From the NCBI GenBank assembly GCA_031261635.1, contig JAISJH010000031.1, forward strand, positions 1-34,436: 34,436 nt of DNA. Direction: 5' to 3'. The position numbers and the translations under genes are program-made. The notes under the pieces were generated by a model. The model had not been told where the DNA came from. It did not search any database and saw only the letters and a list, made by a program, of their open reading frames with translations. The DNA comes from Oscillospiraceae bacterium (GTDB taxonomy: Bacteria; Bacillota; Clostridia; Oscillospirales; Oscillospiraceae). Positions 16,658-25,422 of this stretch are shown here, one piece after another (the stretch's first letter is position 1; each line of letters opens with the position of its first letter).

Positions 16658-19600
16658 ATGTCTATCCGATGGCGGCTTATTATTACTTTTTCTGTTTGTC
16701 TGGCTTTGGCTTGCGGAGCTATAGCCTTTGTTGTGTTTAACCGCGCGGCGCAGTCTGACGAGGTGTCTTTTGACAATCTCGCTGTCAGTCAGCTTGAACA
16801 CGTTGACGAATACGTTCAGACCTATCTTGAATCGGGCAAGACTAATGTCCGCTATCTCGCGGACCTGACGTTTGTCCGGAGTTCGCGCGGCAAATTGTCG
16901 GATTATACGCAAACTGAGAGCGAAACCGCCTTGCAGCTTTCCGCATTTTCGCCTGACCAGCGTGAAATATACGAGGAGCTTGTTCGTATTGCCCGCTCTA
17001 ACGATAACTACACGCGGGTATTTATGGCGAATGACGACGGGCAGTTTGTTGTCGCGCCGGAGCTAGTCACGCTTCCGGCGGGCTTTGACCCGCGTTTGCG
17101 CCCCTGGTATATTGAGGCCGCCGCGAATAGTGACAGTATCACAATTTCCTCGCCGTATATGTCAGTTGCCGGGAAAATCTCCTGCGCGGTGGTTATTAAA
17201 ACTTTCGATTCGCGGGGCGAACCGCTCGGGCAGATTGGCGTTGAGTATGATTTGGGAAAACTTGTAAATAATCTCAACGCGCGGCACATTCTTGAAACGG
17301 GTCATCTCGTTGTTTATGACAAGTACGGCAATATTTTCGCTAACGGACGAACCCCCTCGATGCCGGAAAGAGACCCGAAGGATTATCCCGAGCTATTGAA
17401 GCGTATCGCCGTCACCGACCTCAATAAATTCGACGACTTTGGCGACGACGGTCATAAGCTTCATATAGTTGTACACTCTATGCGCTCAACCGGCTGGAGG
17501 CTCGCGGTTATATTTGAAAAAAGCGAGATGGAGGAGGGCTCCGTATCGCTGCTGATAACGGTTTTAGTCGTTACGCTGTTTTCCTACGCTGTCGCGCTGA
17601 TTGTTGTAAACTTTATGGCACTTGGGATAGTTACGCCTATTGAGCAGCTTATTGAAGCGTCAAGGCTTATTTCCGCCGGAGATTACGAGATAAACGACGA
17701 GGTTCGCGAAACACTGTATCACAAGCTTAACGTCTCCGGCGTTGGTGAGAGCCGCGTACTCGCGGATTCACTTAAGACTATGCTTCGCACCTTGGAGGAG
17801 CGCGTGGAAAAGGCCGTTGCCGCAGATAACGCTAAGTCTGACTTCCTGGCGAATATGAGCCACGAAATCCGCACGCCTATGAACGCCATAATCGGTATGA
17901 GCGAGCTTGCCCTCAGTGAAAACACCTCGCCGGAGGTTGAGGAATATATGCGCGAGATAAAAGGCGCGGGCGCAAACCTCCTCTCCGTCGTGAATAATAT
18001 TCTCGATTTCTCAAAGATTGAATCCGGCAAACTGGAGGTCAACAACACGCCATATTTCTTCGCCTCGCTGATAAACGACGTTGTAAACCTAATCAGAGTG
18101 CAGATATCGGAAAAACCCATTGACTTCATCGTCAACGTAGACGCCAATATCCCCAACGGACTGTCCGGCGACGAGGTGCGAGTGCGCCAGGTTCTGACAA
18201 ACCTTCTAAGCAACGCCTGTAAATACACCGAGGAGGGCAGTATAACGCTCACGGTATCGGCGGATTTGCTGTACGGCGACAAGGTTCTTTTTATGTTTGA
18301 AGTTAAAGACACCGGTATCGGAATTAAAAAGGCCGATATGGAATTGCTGTTTGAAAAATTCAGCCGCATAGATAAGACAAGCAGTAACACAGTCGTGGGA
18401 ACGGGGCTAGGTCTGTCAATAGCGCAGAGCCTCTGCCGAATGATGAACGGACAGGTAAGCGCGGTCAGCGAATACCAGATAGGTTCGACGTTCACCGCGA
18501 CGCTCGAGCAGGATTACAGCGACCCCGCCCCCTTCGCGGTTGTCGAGAACGCCGATAACAAAAACGTTCTGTTCTATCAAAAGCACCCGCTTATAGCGCA
18601 GTCGCTTGAATACACGTTCAAAAACCTCGGGGTCAAGGCGGTCAACGCAAAGGACGCCGGAGTGTTCTTTGACGAGCTTCAGACGGGAGAGTACGACTTC
18701 GCCTTTTTCGCGGGCGGTCAGATTACTCAGGCTATCAGTATGTCGGACACGCTCGGGCTTAAGACCGTTCTGATTGCGCTATTGTCCGTCGGGGAAACGC
18801 ATAAATATAACATCAACACGGTTACTATGCCGCCCTATGCGCTGGCTATCGCTAACGCGCTCAATCAGACGGCTACGGTTAAACTGCGGACACATACGAA
18901 CGTGCGCTTCCTCGCGCCGCTCGCGCATATTCTGATTGTCGACGACCTCGCGGTTAATATTAAAGTCACGCAGGGCTTGCTTGCGCCGTATAAAATGCAC
19001 GTCAGCGCGTGTACCTCCGGGCAGGAGGCTATAGACCTTATCTGCGGGCATAACTACGACCTCGTGTTTATGGACCATATGATGCCCGGTATGAACGGTA
19101 TTGAGGCGACGCGAATTATCCGCGCTATCGAGGGCGACTACTTCCGCGATATCCCTATAATCGCGCTCACGGCGAACGCCGTATCGGGAATGAAAGAAAT
19201 GTTCCTGCAAAACGGGTTCAGCGACTTTCTTGCTAAACCGATAGAGATTTCCGAACTCTCGTCCGTACTCGAACGCTGGATAAGCAAGGAAAAACGCTTC
19301 AAGGCGGGCGAAGCTGTAGCGGAACCAATCGGCGAGCGGCGTTTGCCGGAGATTGAGGGCGTTGACAAAGAACGCGGAATGGAACTCGCGGGCGGCAGCG
19401 AAACTAATTTCATAGAAATCCTGCGGCTGTTTTCCGAGGACGCTCATATGCGCGCGGAAAAAATACGCCAGGCACCGCTGACCCCCGGAGCGGATTTGTC
19501 GCAAACCGCCGCCGACGCTCACGCGCTGAAAGGTTCCTCCGGCTTTATCGGCGCGAACGCTTTCTACGAATTGTCCGGCGAACTGGGCTTTGCGATTAAG

Positions 19601-19927
19601 AGCGGCGATTACGTTAAAATTCGCAGGAAAGTCAAAACGTACCTCGAGGAACTAAAAAAACTCGTAGACGCGATAGACGCGGCAATAATACAGGCCGCGG
19701 AAGCTGAAAGCTCCGGCGAGGAGGAAATAGGCAGCGGCGACCTCCTTGCCCTGCGCCGCGCCCTAAGCGCGGACGATATTTTCGCGGTTGATAAACTCTT
19801 AGCAAAACTGGAAAATATGAACCTGAGCGAAAAGAGCAGAGCAAACCTACAGGAAATAAGCTCCTGCCTACTGGTGTCAGATATCAACGCGGCTATGAGG
19901 AAAATCGACGAAATCATTACAAGATAG
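16658..19927 (+). CDS. Hybrid sensor histidine kinase (sensor-HAMP-HisKA-HATPase-REC-Hpt)
   Basis: A 1089-residue membrane phosphorelay kinase. TM1 is about 7-29, then a periplasmic-type Cache sensor of about 260 residues (with RLRPWYIEAA and ISSPYMS) and TM2 (about 298-322). A HAMP-like linker leads to HisKA with NMSHEIRTPMNA (His402). The HATPase (about 500-620) has DTGIGI and GTGLGLSI. A degenerate receiver-like segment (about 630-755) lacks the phospho-Asp context. A true REC domain carries LVFMDHMMPG (Asp806), and a C-terminal Hpt has AHALKGSSGFIG (His955). This is a full internal relay His-Asp-His. The ATG at 16658 is preferred to a TTG at 16640. The next gene is an HD-GYP response regulator, a likely output. 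Its TAG stop abuts the next repeat. Confidence 0.94.
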   Translation: MSIRWRLIITFSVCLALACGAIAFVVFNRAAQSDEVSFDNLAVSQLEHVDEYVQTYLESGKTNVRYLADLTFVRSSRGKLSDYTQTESETALQLSAFSPDQREIYEELVRIARSNDNYTRVFMANDDGQFVVAPELVTLPAGFDPRLRPWYIEAAANSDSITISSPYMSVAGKISCAVVIKTFDSRGEPLGQIGVEYDLGKLVNNLNARHILETGHLVVYDKYGNIFANGRTPSMPERDPKDYPELLKRIAVTDLNKFDDFGDDGHKLHIVVHSMRSTGWRLAVIFEKSEMEEGSVSLLITVLVVTLFSYAVALIVVNFMALGIVTPIEQLIEASRLISAGDYEINDEVRETLYHKLNVSGVGESRVLADSLKTMLRTLEERVEKAVAADNAKSDFLANMSHEIRTPMNAIIGMSELALSENTSPEVEEYMREIKGAGANLLSVVNNILDFSKIESGKLEVNNTPYFFASLINDVVNLIRVQISEKPIDFIVNVDANIPNGLSGDEVRVRQVLTNLLSNACKYTEEGSITLTVSADLLYGDKVLFMFEVKDTGIGIKKADMELLFEKFSRIDKTSSNTVVGTGLGLSIAQSLCRMMNGQVSAVSEYQIGSTFTATLEQDYSDPAPFAVVENADNKNVLFYQKHPLIAQSLEYTFKNLGVKAVNAKDAGVFFDELQTGEYDFAFFAGGQITQAISMSDTLGLKTVLIALLSVGETHKYNINTVTMPPYALAIANALNQTATVKLRTHTNVRFLAPLAHILIVDDLAVNIKVTQGLLAPYKMHVSACTSGQEAIDLICGHNYDLVFMDHMMPGMNGIEATRIIRAIEGDYFRDIPIIALTANAVSGMKEMFLQNGFSDFLAKPIEISELSSVLERWISKEKRFKAGEAVAEPIGERRLPEIEGVDKERGMELAGGSETNFIEILRLFSEDAHMRAEKIRQAPLTPGADLSQTAADAHALKGSSGFIGANAFYELSGELGFAIKSGDYVKIRRKVKTYLEELKKLVDAIDAAIIQAAEAESSGEEEIGSGDLLALRRALSADDIFAVDKLLAKLENMNLSEKSRANLQEISSCLLVSDINAAMRKIDEIITR

Positions 19928-20530
19928 CAGTTATCAAATATCAAATATCAGAGACGAGAGTTTGGACGTTGGTTGCGTCCTGCGGGGGAAACCACCCCGC
20001 CGCCTGCGGGCGGCACCCCTCCACAGAGGGGATTAGGACGAGGGTTTGGACGGGGGTTGTGAGGTTGCTGAACCCTTACACAAACGCAGAGACAAAATTC
20101 CCCTCTTGGGAGGGGTGGCGCGTAGCGCCGGGGTGGTTTCCCCGCGCCGTGCGCGGTGTAACCCCCGTCCTGCCAACGTCCCGGCGCAGTGCGCCGTCTT
20201 TGCGAAGCACCGGTACGCTTGCGATACGTACTATGTTACAGGTGCGAAGCAATCCAGTGCCGGGAGGACAACATACGTCTTACGTCCCCACGTATCGCAG
20301 AATACTACGTCAACCCTGGATTGCTTCGCCGCATTTCATTAACTACGTATCGCAAGTGCGGAGGCGGCTTCGCAAAGACGGGCAGGGTAGCCCTGCCCCC
20401 GCGCACGGCGCGGGGAAACCACCCCGGCGCCGTGCGCCGGAAGGGCGGGTTTGAAACCCGCCCCTACGCCCCCCCCGCAACCCACGTCCAAGCCAATCGT
20501 CTCTGATATTTGATATTTGATAACTGTTAT
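19927..20530. repeat. Framed repeat composite between hybrid kinase and HD-GYP regulator
   Basis: The left end (19927-19956) starts on the last base of the kinase stop. The right end (from 20498) closes near the ribosome site of the next gene, with an extra TAACTGTTAACTG copy (20539-20552). Inside: linker, module C (about 19993-20033), a CCCCTCTTGGGAGGGG C-variant (about 20099-20140), a CGGCGCAGTGCGCCG hairpin, module D copy 7 (about 20192-20382, hetero-arm subtype), E hairpins, a CGGCGCCGTGCGCCG hairpin, inverted B (about 20443-20466) and a linker. No gene and no promoter consensus were seen. Confidence 0.87.
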
Positions 20531-20573
20531 TTAATATCTAACTGTTAACTGAACAAAAAAGGAGCATAAGGTT

Positions 20574-21638
20574 ATGAACAAACCTAGTACAATCGCTATT
20601 GTGGACGACAATATCTCTACCCTTAAAATAGGCAAAAGTATACTCGCGGATACGTATGGTACTTATACTTTGCCTTCGGCCGAGAAGCTGTTCGAGCTTT
20701 TGGAGCGTGTCGTACCCGACCTCATTCTCCTTGACATCGAAATGCCGGAAATGGACGGTTACGAAACTATCCGTATTCTGAAAGACAGTCCCAAAACCGC
20801 CGATATCCCGGTAATCTTTCTTACGGCGCGAAACGGTTCGCAGAGCGAGCTGTCCGGGCTTGAACTCGGCGCGGTGGATTACATCACTAAGCCCTTTTCG
20901 CCCGCGCTTCTGCTAAAGCGGATAGAGCTTCACCTAAAGCTTCTCGAACAAAACCGCCGTTTGCAAAAATATAACGACGACCTACAGTCGATAGTTGCGG
21001 AAAAAACCAAGAACGTTCAGGAATTGCAGGAAGCCGTAATGAAAACTATGGCGAACCTCGTGGAATACCGCGACAATTTCACGGGTGGCCACGCCGAACG
21101 CTCCGGCAAGGTGCTGAGTATACTCCTCGAAAGCGCGGAGGCGCAGGGGATTTACCGCGCCGAGATTGCCTCGTGGAATAAAGCGCTGCTGCTGCAATCG
21201 TCGCATTTGCACGACGTTGGCAAAATAGCGATACGCGACGAAATTCTACTAAAACCCGGGCGGCTCACACCCGAGGAATTTGAGATAATGAAAAAGCACG
21301 CGGAACTGGGCGTTGACATTATCGACAGCATACAAATGGGCGGTTCGGAACACTCAATCGCGTTCCTCGACTGCGCCCGCATACTCGCGGGAAGCCACCA
21401 CGAAAAATGGGACGGCAGCGGCTATCCCGGCGGCCTGACAGGCGAGGAAATCCCCCTGCAAGCAAGATTTATGGCGATAGCCGACGTCTACGACGCGCTG
21501 GTATCTTTCCGCCCCTACAAGCCGCAAATCTCCCACGAGGACGCGCTAATAATTATAAGAGACAACGAAAACGGCCACTTCGACCCGAAGCTTGTAAAAG
21601 TGTTTTTAGAAAACGCGGACAAGATTGCGAATAGTTAA
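20574..21638 (+). CDS. Response regulator with HD-GYP cyclic-di-GMP phosphodiesterase domain
   Basis: A 354-residue REC-HD-GYP protein. The receiver (about 6-122) has DD near the N-terminus, phospho-acceptor Asp54 in LLDIEMPEMDGYE, and the Thr/Lys of FLTAR and ITKPFSP. A coiled linker (about 125-165) leads to an HD-GYP domain with HAERSGK, HLHDVGK (His213-Asp214), KKHAELG, SHHEKWDGSGYPGGL (GYP at 283-285) and IADVYDAL. Such proteins hydrolyse cyclic-di-GMP, and all metal-binding motifs are present. AAGGAG (20559-20564) precedes the ATG. It follows the hybrid kinase and is a plausible partner. The final codons AGT TAA are supplied by the next repeat end (AGTTAACAG). Confidence 0.95.
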   Translation: MNKPSTIAIVDDNISTLKIGKSILADTYGTYTLPSAEKLFELLERVVPDLILLDIEMPEMDGYETIRILKDSPKTADIPVIFLTARNGSQSELSGLELGAVDYITKPFSPALLLKRIELHLKLLEQNRRLQKYNDDLQSIVAEKTKNVQELQEAVMKTMANLVEYRDNFTGGHAERSGKVLSILLESAEAQGIYRAEIASWNKALLLQSSHLHDVGKIAIRDEILLKPGRLTPEEFEIMKKHAELGVDIIDSIQMGGSEHSIAFLDCARILAGSHHEKWDGSGYPGGLTGEEIPLQARFMAIADVYDALVSFRPYKPQISHEDALIIIRDNENGHFDPKLVKVFLENADKIANS

Positions 21639-22185
21639 CAGATATCAAATATCAAATATCAGAGACGATGGGTTTGGACGAGGGTTGCGGTGGTACGTAG
21701 GGGCGGGTTTCAAACCCGCCCTCCCCCGTCCGCCGTCCTCCGTTCCGCGTCCCCCGTCCAACGTCCCGGCGCCGTGCGCCGTCTTTGCGAAGCACCGGTA
21801 AGCTTGCGATACGTACAATGTTACAGGTGCGAAGCAATCCAGTGCCGGGGGCGAAACATACGTATGTTATGCTCCCGGCACTGGATTGCCGCGCCGGTCT
21901 CAATGGTACGTATCGCAAGCGTACCGCGGCTCGCAATGACGGGCAGGGCAATGCCCTGCCCCCGCGCAATGCGCGGCACCCCCCGCCGCCTGCGGGCGGC
22001 ACCCCCCTCTAAAGAGGGGGGCTTTTTTGGTTTGGACGGGGGAACCGGGGGGACAACCCCGCAACCTCCGTCCTACCCTCCAAAGCCCCCCTCTTTAGAG
22101 GGGGGAAGCCGCCTCAGCGGCGGGGGGTGCGTACCCTCGTCCAAACTCCCGTCTCTGATATTTGATATTTGATAACTGTTAACTG
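21634..22185. repeat. Framed repeat composite after the HD-GYP gene
   Basis: The left end (21634-21667) supplies the HD-GYP stop codon; right end 22150-22185. Inside: linker, module B (about 21699-21722), a run of GTCC-rich linkers, a CGGCGCCGTGCGCCG hairpin, module D copy 8 (about 21777-21942, symmetric subtype with a central ACATACGTATGT), an E hairpin, C-type hairpins with CCTCTAAAGAGG and CTCTTTAGAG stems (about 21985-22020 and 22085-22125), and a mirrored linker. No gene. Unique AT-rich sequence follows up to the next promoter. Confidence 0.88.
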
Positions 22186-22253
22186 CCCCTGCCCTCCGCA
22201 AGCGATTTTTCCAAAAAATTACAAAATTGTTCCTCTAAACGCCTCCCGGGTAC

Positions 22254-22282
22254 TTGACAAATTACAAAAGATTTGCTATAAT
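22254..22282 (+). promoter_or_regulatory. Promoter of the CAT/E2-fold gene
   Basis: TTGACA (22254-22259), 17-bp spacer and TATAAT (22277-22282) with TGC extended -10; AGGAGG follows at 22311-22316. Confidence 0.93.
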
Positions 22283-22321
22283 GATACAAAACGATGTTAT
22301 TGTAATTTTTAGGAGGACTCA

Positions 22322-23173
22322 ATGCGTAAAGACGGTCGCAGGCTCGATAATTTAGCCGCCTTTTACAGACTCACACCCTTTATGATGAAAACACGCGGCG
22401 ACGCTTCTAATTTCTACCGCGATACCGTCAATATCGAAGCGGCTGAAATCTTCGCGCGGAAGCTTCGCGCGGAGGGGCTGAAGCAATTCGGTATGCTGCA
22501 CGTTTTTGTCGCCGCTTACCACCACACGGTTATGCAGCTTCCCGCGCTGAACCGCTTTATCTCCGGGCAGCGGATTTACGCGCGCAACAAGCTCGAAATC
22601 GTTATGACCGTCAAAAAACAGCTCTCGACTGAAAGTACGGAAACGTCCTACAAGGTTTTCCTCGAGCCGAACGACACTATCCGCGAGGTCTACGTCAAAA
22701 TGTCGGAGGCTATAGCCAAAATCAAGGCAGACACCGGCGACAACGCCACAGAGAACACCGCCGAAGTGCTGATGAAATTCCCGCGCGTTATGCTGAAATT
22801 CATTATCTGGCTGCTCGGCTTCCTCGACTACTTCTCGATACTGCCGCAGAGCATTATTGACGCGTCCCCTTTCCACGGCTCGCTCGTTATCACCGATTTA
22901 GGCTCTATCGGGATAGGTCCGATTTATCACCACCTCTATAACTTCGGCAACGTCCCCGTGTTCCTCGCGTTCGGGCGCAAATCGCGCAAGACTGAAACGG
23001 ACCTTGACGGCAACGTAGTCGAGCGCCGCTACATAGACTACGCGGTAGTCTGCGACGAGCGCATCTGCGACGGCTACTACTACGCCCAGGCGTTCAGGCA
23101 CATCAACCACTATCTGCACAACCCCGAGCTGCTCGACAAAGCACCGGAAGTTATAAATTCAGATGTCAAGTGA
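22322..23173 (+). CDS. CAT/2-oxoacid dehydrogenase E2-fold protein lacking the catalytic His
   Basis: A 283-residue protein with the fold pattern of chloramphenicol acetyltransferase and the E2 catalytic domain, trimeric CoA-dependent acyltransferases. Evidence is the N-terminal MRKDGRRLDNLAAFYRLTPFMM, LNRFISGQRIYARN (77-90), SLVITDLGSIGIGPIYHHLY (187-206) and the terminal active-site segment CDERICDGYYYAQAFRHI (244-261). The usual HxxxDG reads ERICDG: the catalytic His position is Glu246 while Asp250-Gly251 remain. There is no lipoyl domain and no drug-resistance context. A hydrophobic stretch at about 157-172 could be membrane-associating. Start and promoter are excellent. The gene is alone in its unit. 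It may use another base, or act as a binding or structural protein. Confidence 0.82.
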   Translation: MRKDGRRLDNLAAFYRLTPFMMKTRGDASNFYRDTVNIEAAEIFARKLRAEGLKQFGMLHVFVAAYHHTVMQLPALNRFISGQRIYARNKLEIVMTVKKQLSTESTETSYKVFLEPNDTIREVYVKMSEAIAKIKADTGDNATENTAEVLMKFPRVMLKFIIWLLGFLDYFSILPQSIIDASPFHGSLVITDLGSIGIGPIYHHLYNFGNVPVFLAFGRKSRKTETDLDGNVVERRYIDYAVVCDERICDGYYYAQAFRHINHYLHNPELLDKAPEVINSDVK

Positions 23174-23181
23174 TATATTAT

Positions 23182-23792
23182 AGTTATCAAATATCAAATA
23201 TCAAATATTAGAGACGGGAGTTTGGACGTTTGGTTGCGCGGGGGCAAGCCCAGTTCCTGTGTTGCACACGCGTTGCCCTCGCAGAACCCCTTGCCACGCG
23301 CACGGCGCGGGAAACCACCCCCCGCCTGCGGGCGTACCCCTCCACAGAGGGGATGAGGACGAAGGCTTGGACGGGGGTACGACGGGCGCGAATTTTCCCG
23401 CAGAACGCATCTTACGTCCAAACCCCCGTCCTCATCCCCTCTGTGGAGGGGTGCCGCAGCAGCGGCGGGGTGGTTCCCCCGCAACCCCGCAACCCACGTC
23501 CTAACCCGCGTCCCGGCGCAGTGCGCCGTCTTTGCGAGCCGCGGAACGCTTGCGATACGTAGCATTGAGACCGGCGCGGCAATCCAGTGCCGCAGTCCGC
23601 AGATACGTATGTTATGCTCCCGGCAAATACGTATGTTACGCTCCCGGCACTGGATTGCTTCGCGCCTGTAATGTTCTACGTATCGCAAGTGCGGCGGCGC
23701 TCGCAAAGACGGCGCACGGCGCCGGGACGCAGGGCGCAACCCCCGTCCAAACCAACGTCTCTGATATTTGATATTTGATAACTGTTATCTGT
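23182..23792. repeat. Framed repeat composite before the SGNH lipoprotein gene
   Basis: About 610 bp without a gene. Left end 23182-23216, right end 23756-23792. Inside: linker, a segment with GGGGCAAGCCC, module C lacking part of its GC stem (about 23307-23352), linkers, inverted C (about 23435-23475), a CGGCGCAGTGCGCCG hairpin and module D copy 9 (about 23523-23712). This D copy has an internal duplication of AATACGTATGTTACGCTCCC giving two central palindromes (about 23600-23645). A GGCGCACGGCGCC hairpin and a mirrored linker follow. Confidence 0.86.
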
Positions 23793-23809
23793 AACAACGA
23801 GGCTTACGA

Positions 23810-24655
23810 ATGAAAACAAGATGTATCTTTTTCGCGCTGTGTTTTTTATTCCTCTGCGGCTGTGCGCCCGGCACGGACGGAGGGGAGGTTACTGTGGTCT
23901 TTAGCCCTATAGTTACCTCGAATGTTGTTGCCACGCCGGAGGTCACTCCTCCCGCCGCTACGGAAAGCCCGGAGCCTACCGAAGCAGTTGAAATAACGCC
24001 GGTGCTTGGGGAAACGCCGAGCGCGGGGCAGGGGTACCTTGACCGCATTATTTTCCTCGGCGACAGCACGTCCTATGGCCTGAAGTACTACGCTAAACTC
24101 TCCGGCGGCAAGGAAACGAAGCAGGTCTGGACGCCCGCCAGCGGGACGCTCACGCTCGACCACCAAGGCTACGCGACCATTGTCTATCCCCCCACAGGCG
24201 AGGAAATCTCTATCCGCGACGCCGTGACGGACGCAAAGCCCGAGATACTTATGATAACCCTCGGGGTCAACGGAGTGTCATTTCTCGGCGAGGATAATTT
24301 CAAGGCTGAATACGGCGACCTCGTATCGGACATAATGGAAATATCGCCCGATACGCGGATAATCATACAGTCGATTTTCCCCGTTGCCGCAAGCTATGAG
24401 TACCTCAAATCTATCAATAACGATAAAATAAACGCCGCGAACGGCTGGCTTCGCGACCTCGCGCTTGAATACGGCCTGCGCTACCTCGATACCGCGAGCG
24501 TACTCGCAGTCGGGACAGGCGGGTTCCTGCCGGAAACCTACCACAACGGCGACGGTATACACCTCAACGGCGAAACGTTCACAATAGTTCTGGACTATAT
24601 CAAAACCCACGCGCTGCCGGGCTACGCGATTGCCCCGCCCGAATTTGGAGAGTGA
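23810..24655 (+). CDS. SGNH/GDSL-family hydrolase lipoprotein
   Basis: A 281-residue extracytoplasmic lipoprotein. A signal peptide ends in the lipobox LCGC (acylated Cys18), followed by a Thr/Pro/Glu-rich linker (about 25-75). The SGNH esterase-like domain has IIFLGDSTSYG with nucleophile Ser86, Gly152 and Asn154 in LGVNG, and the Asp248-Gly-Ile-His251 pair in NGDGIHLN. All four SGNH blocks are present. Likely activity is ester hydrolysis or O-acyl transfer on a cell-surface glycan, but the substrate is unknown. CGAGG precedes the ATG. It is first of a tight three-gene operon; the next start is 5 nt after its stop. Confidence 0.9.
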   Translation: MKTRCIFFALCFLFLCGCAPGTDGGEVTVVFSPIVTSNVVATPEVTPPAATESPEPTEAVEITPVLGETPSAGQGYLDRIIFLGDSTSYGLKYYAKLSGGKETKQVWTPASGTLTLDHQGYATIVYPPTGEEISIRDAVTDAKPEILMITLGVNGVSFLGEDNFKAEYGDLVSDIMEISPDTRIIIQSIFPVAASYEYLKSINNDKINAANGWLRDLALEYGLRYLDTASVLAVGTGGFLPETYHNGDGIHLNGETFTIVLDYIKTHALPGYAIAPPEFGE

Positions 24656-24660
24656 TAAAT

Positions 24661-25143
24661 TTGAAAAAGATTATACTGTTCGCACTCGCGGCGGCTCTGA
24701 TTGCTTTAGCCGCCTGTTCGCCTAAGGATACCGAGCTTACCTATCCCGAACACGATATAACTATCGAGCAGCTTGAAGCGGCTGTCGACCTCTATTTCGA
24801 TACCTCGGTAATGTACAAGGCCGACGACGAGTACATCGGCCGCACGTTTGACTTCCCGGAGGGCGTCTGCGCCTCCGCGCTCGTCAAGGTTCCTACGGGG
24901 ACCAATCAGGACGAATACGGAGTATTCATAGCGGAGCGGGGCAAAGAAAAGGAACTGTTTGAAGCGTTGCAAGCCTACCGCGAAAAGCGCCAAGAAGCGT
25001 GGATGGACGAATACCTCCCCGAAGAAAAGCACAAAGTGAGCGACGCGTCGGTATCGTCTTTCGATAACTACGTTTACTACGTTATAGCCGGTACTGAAAC
25101 GCGCGAGGCGGTAGCCTCGGCGGTTAGAAAATTTTTCACGTGA
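24661..25143 (+). CDS. DUF4358 lipoprotein
   Basis: A 160-residue lipoprotein of the DUF4358 family. The signal peptide MKKIILFALAAALIALAAC has the lipobox LAAC (Cys19). The mature part shows the family pattern of paired helices and strands: DEYIGRTFDFPEGVCASALVKVPTGTNQDEYGVFIAERGKEKELFEALQAYREKRQEAW, then VSSFDNYVYYVIAG. The start is a TTG at 24661 with GGAGAG eight bases upstream; the in-frame GTG at 24652 overlaps that site. It sits between the SGNH lipoprotein and an FlhB-like gene with 5-6 nt gaps. As I recall, DUF4358 proteins in Clostridia often accompany surface-glycan acylation genes, which would suit the SGNH neighbour. Function is unknown. Confidence 0.85.
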   Translation: MKKIILFALAAALIALAACSPKDTELTYPEHDITIEQLEAAVDLYFDTSVMYKADDEYIGRTFDFPEGVCASALVKVPTGTNQDEYGVFIAERGKEKELFEALQAYREKRQEAWMDEYLPEEKHKVSDASVSSFDNYVYYVIAGTETREAVASAVRKFFT

Positions 25144-25149
25144 GAAACT

Positions 25150-25422
25150 ATGGCTGCGCCTAACAAAAAGCGGCTTGCCGCCGCGCTGGAGTTTAACCCC
25201 GACAAGTCCTCCGCGCCGGTTCTGACGGCGTTCGGCGAGGGCGTTATAGCCGAGCGCATTATCGAAACCGCAAACCTCTCAAAAGTCCCCGTAGTAGAGG
25301 ACAAAAACATCACCGAGGTACTAAAAACAGTAACAATAGGCGACGAGATACCCGAGGAACTCTACGAGGTAGTAGCCCAGGTGCTGGTGTTTATCAGTAA
25401 TGTTGATAATAAAAGTAGTTAA
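25150..25422 (+). CDS. FlhB/EscU C-terminal-domain-like protein (YlqH type)
   Basis: A 90-residue cytoplasmic protein matching the C-terminal domain of FlhB/YscU export-switch proteins without the membrane part, like B. subtilis YlqH. Matching stretches are SSAPVLTAFGEGVIAERIIETANLSKVPVVEDKNITEVLKTVTIGDEIPEELYEVVAQVLVFI. The autocleavage site NPTH of true FlhB is replaced by NPDK (16-19), so self-cleavage is not expected. There are no flagellar genes in the window. It is the last gene of the SGNH-DUF4358 operon, 6 nt after the previous stop. Its final codons AGT TAA are supplied by the next repeat end. Role unknown. Confidence 0.87.
   Translation: MAAPNKKRLAAALEFNPDKSSAPVLTAFGEGVIAERIIETANLSKVPVVEDKNITEVLKTVTIGDEIPEELYEVVAQVLVFISNVDNKSS

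Noticed and set aside
17719-18495. Minus-strand open frame of 258 codons inside the hybrid kinase gene
   Set aside because: It lies wholly opposite the HisKA/HATPase coding region, which has clear protein motifs; it is a shadow frame.
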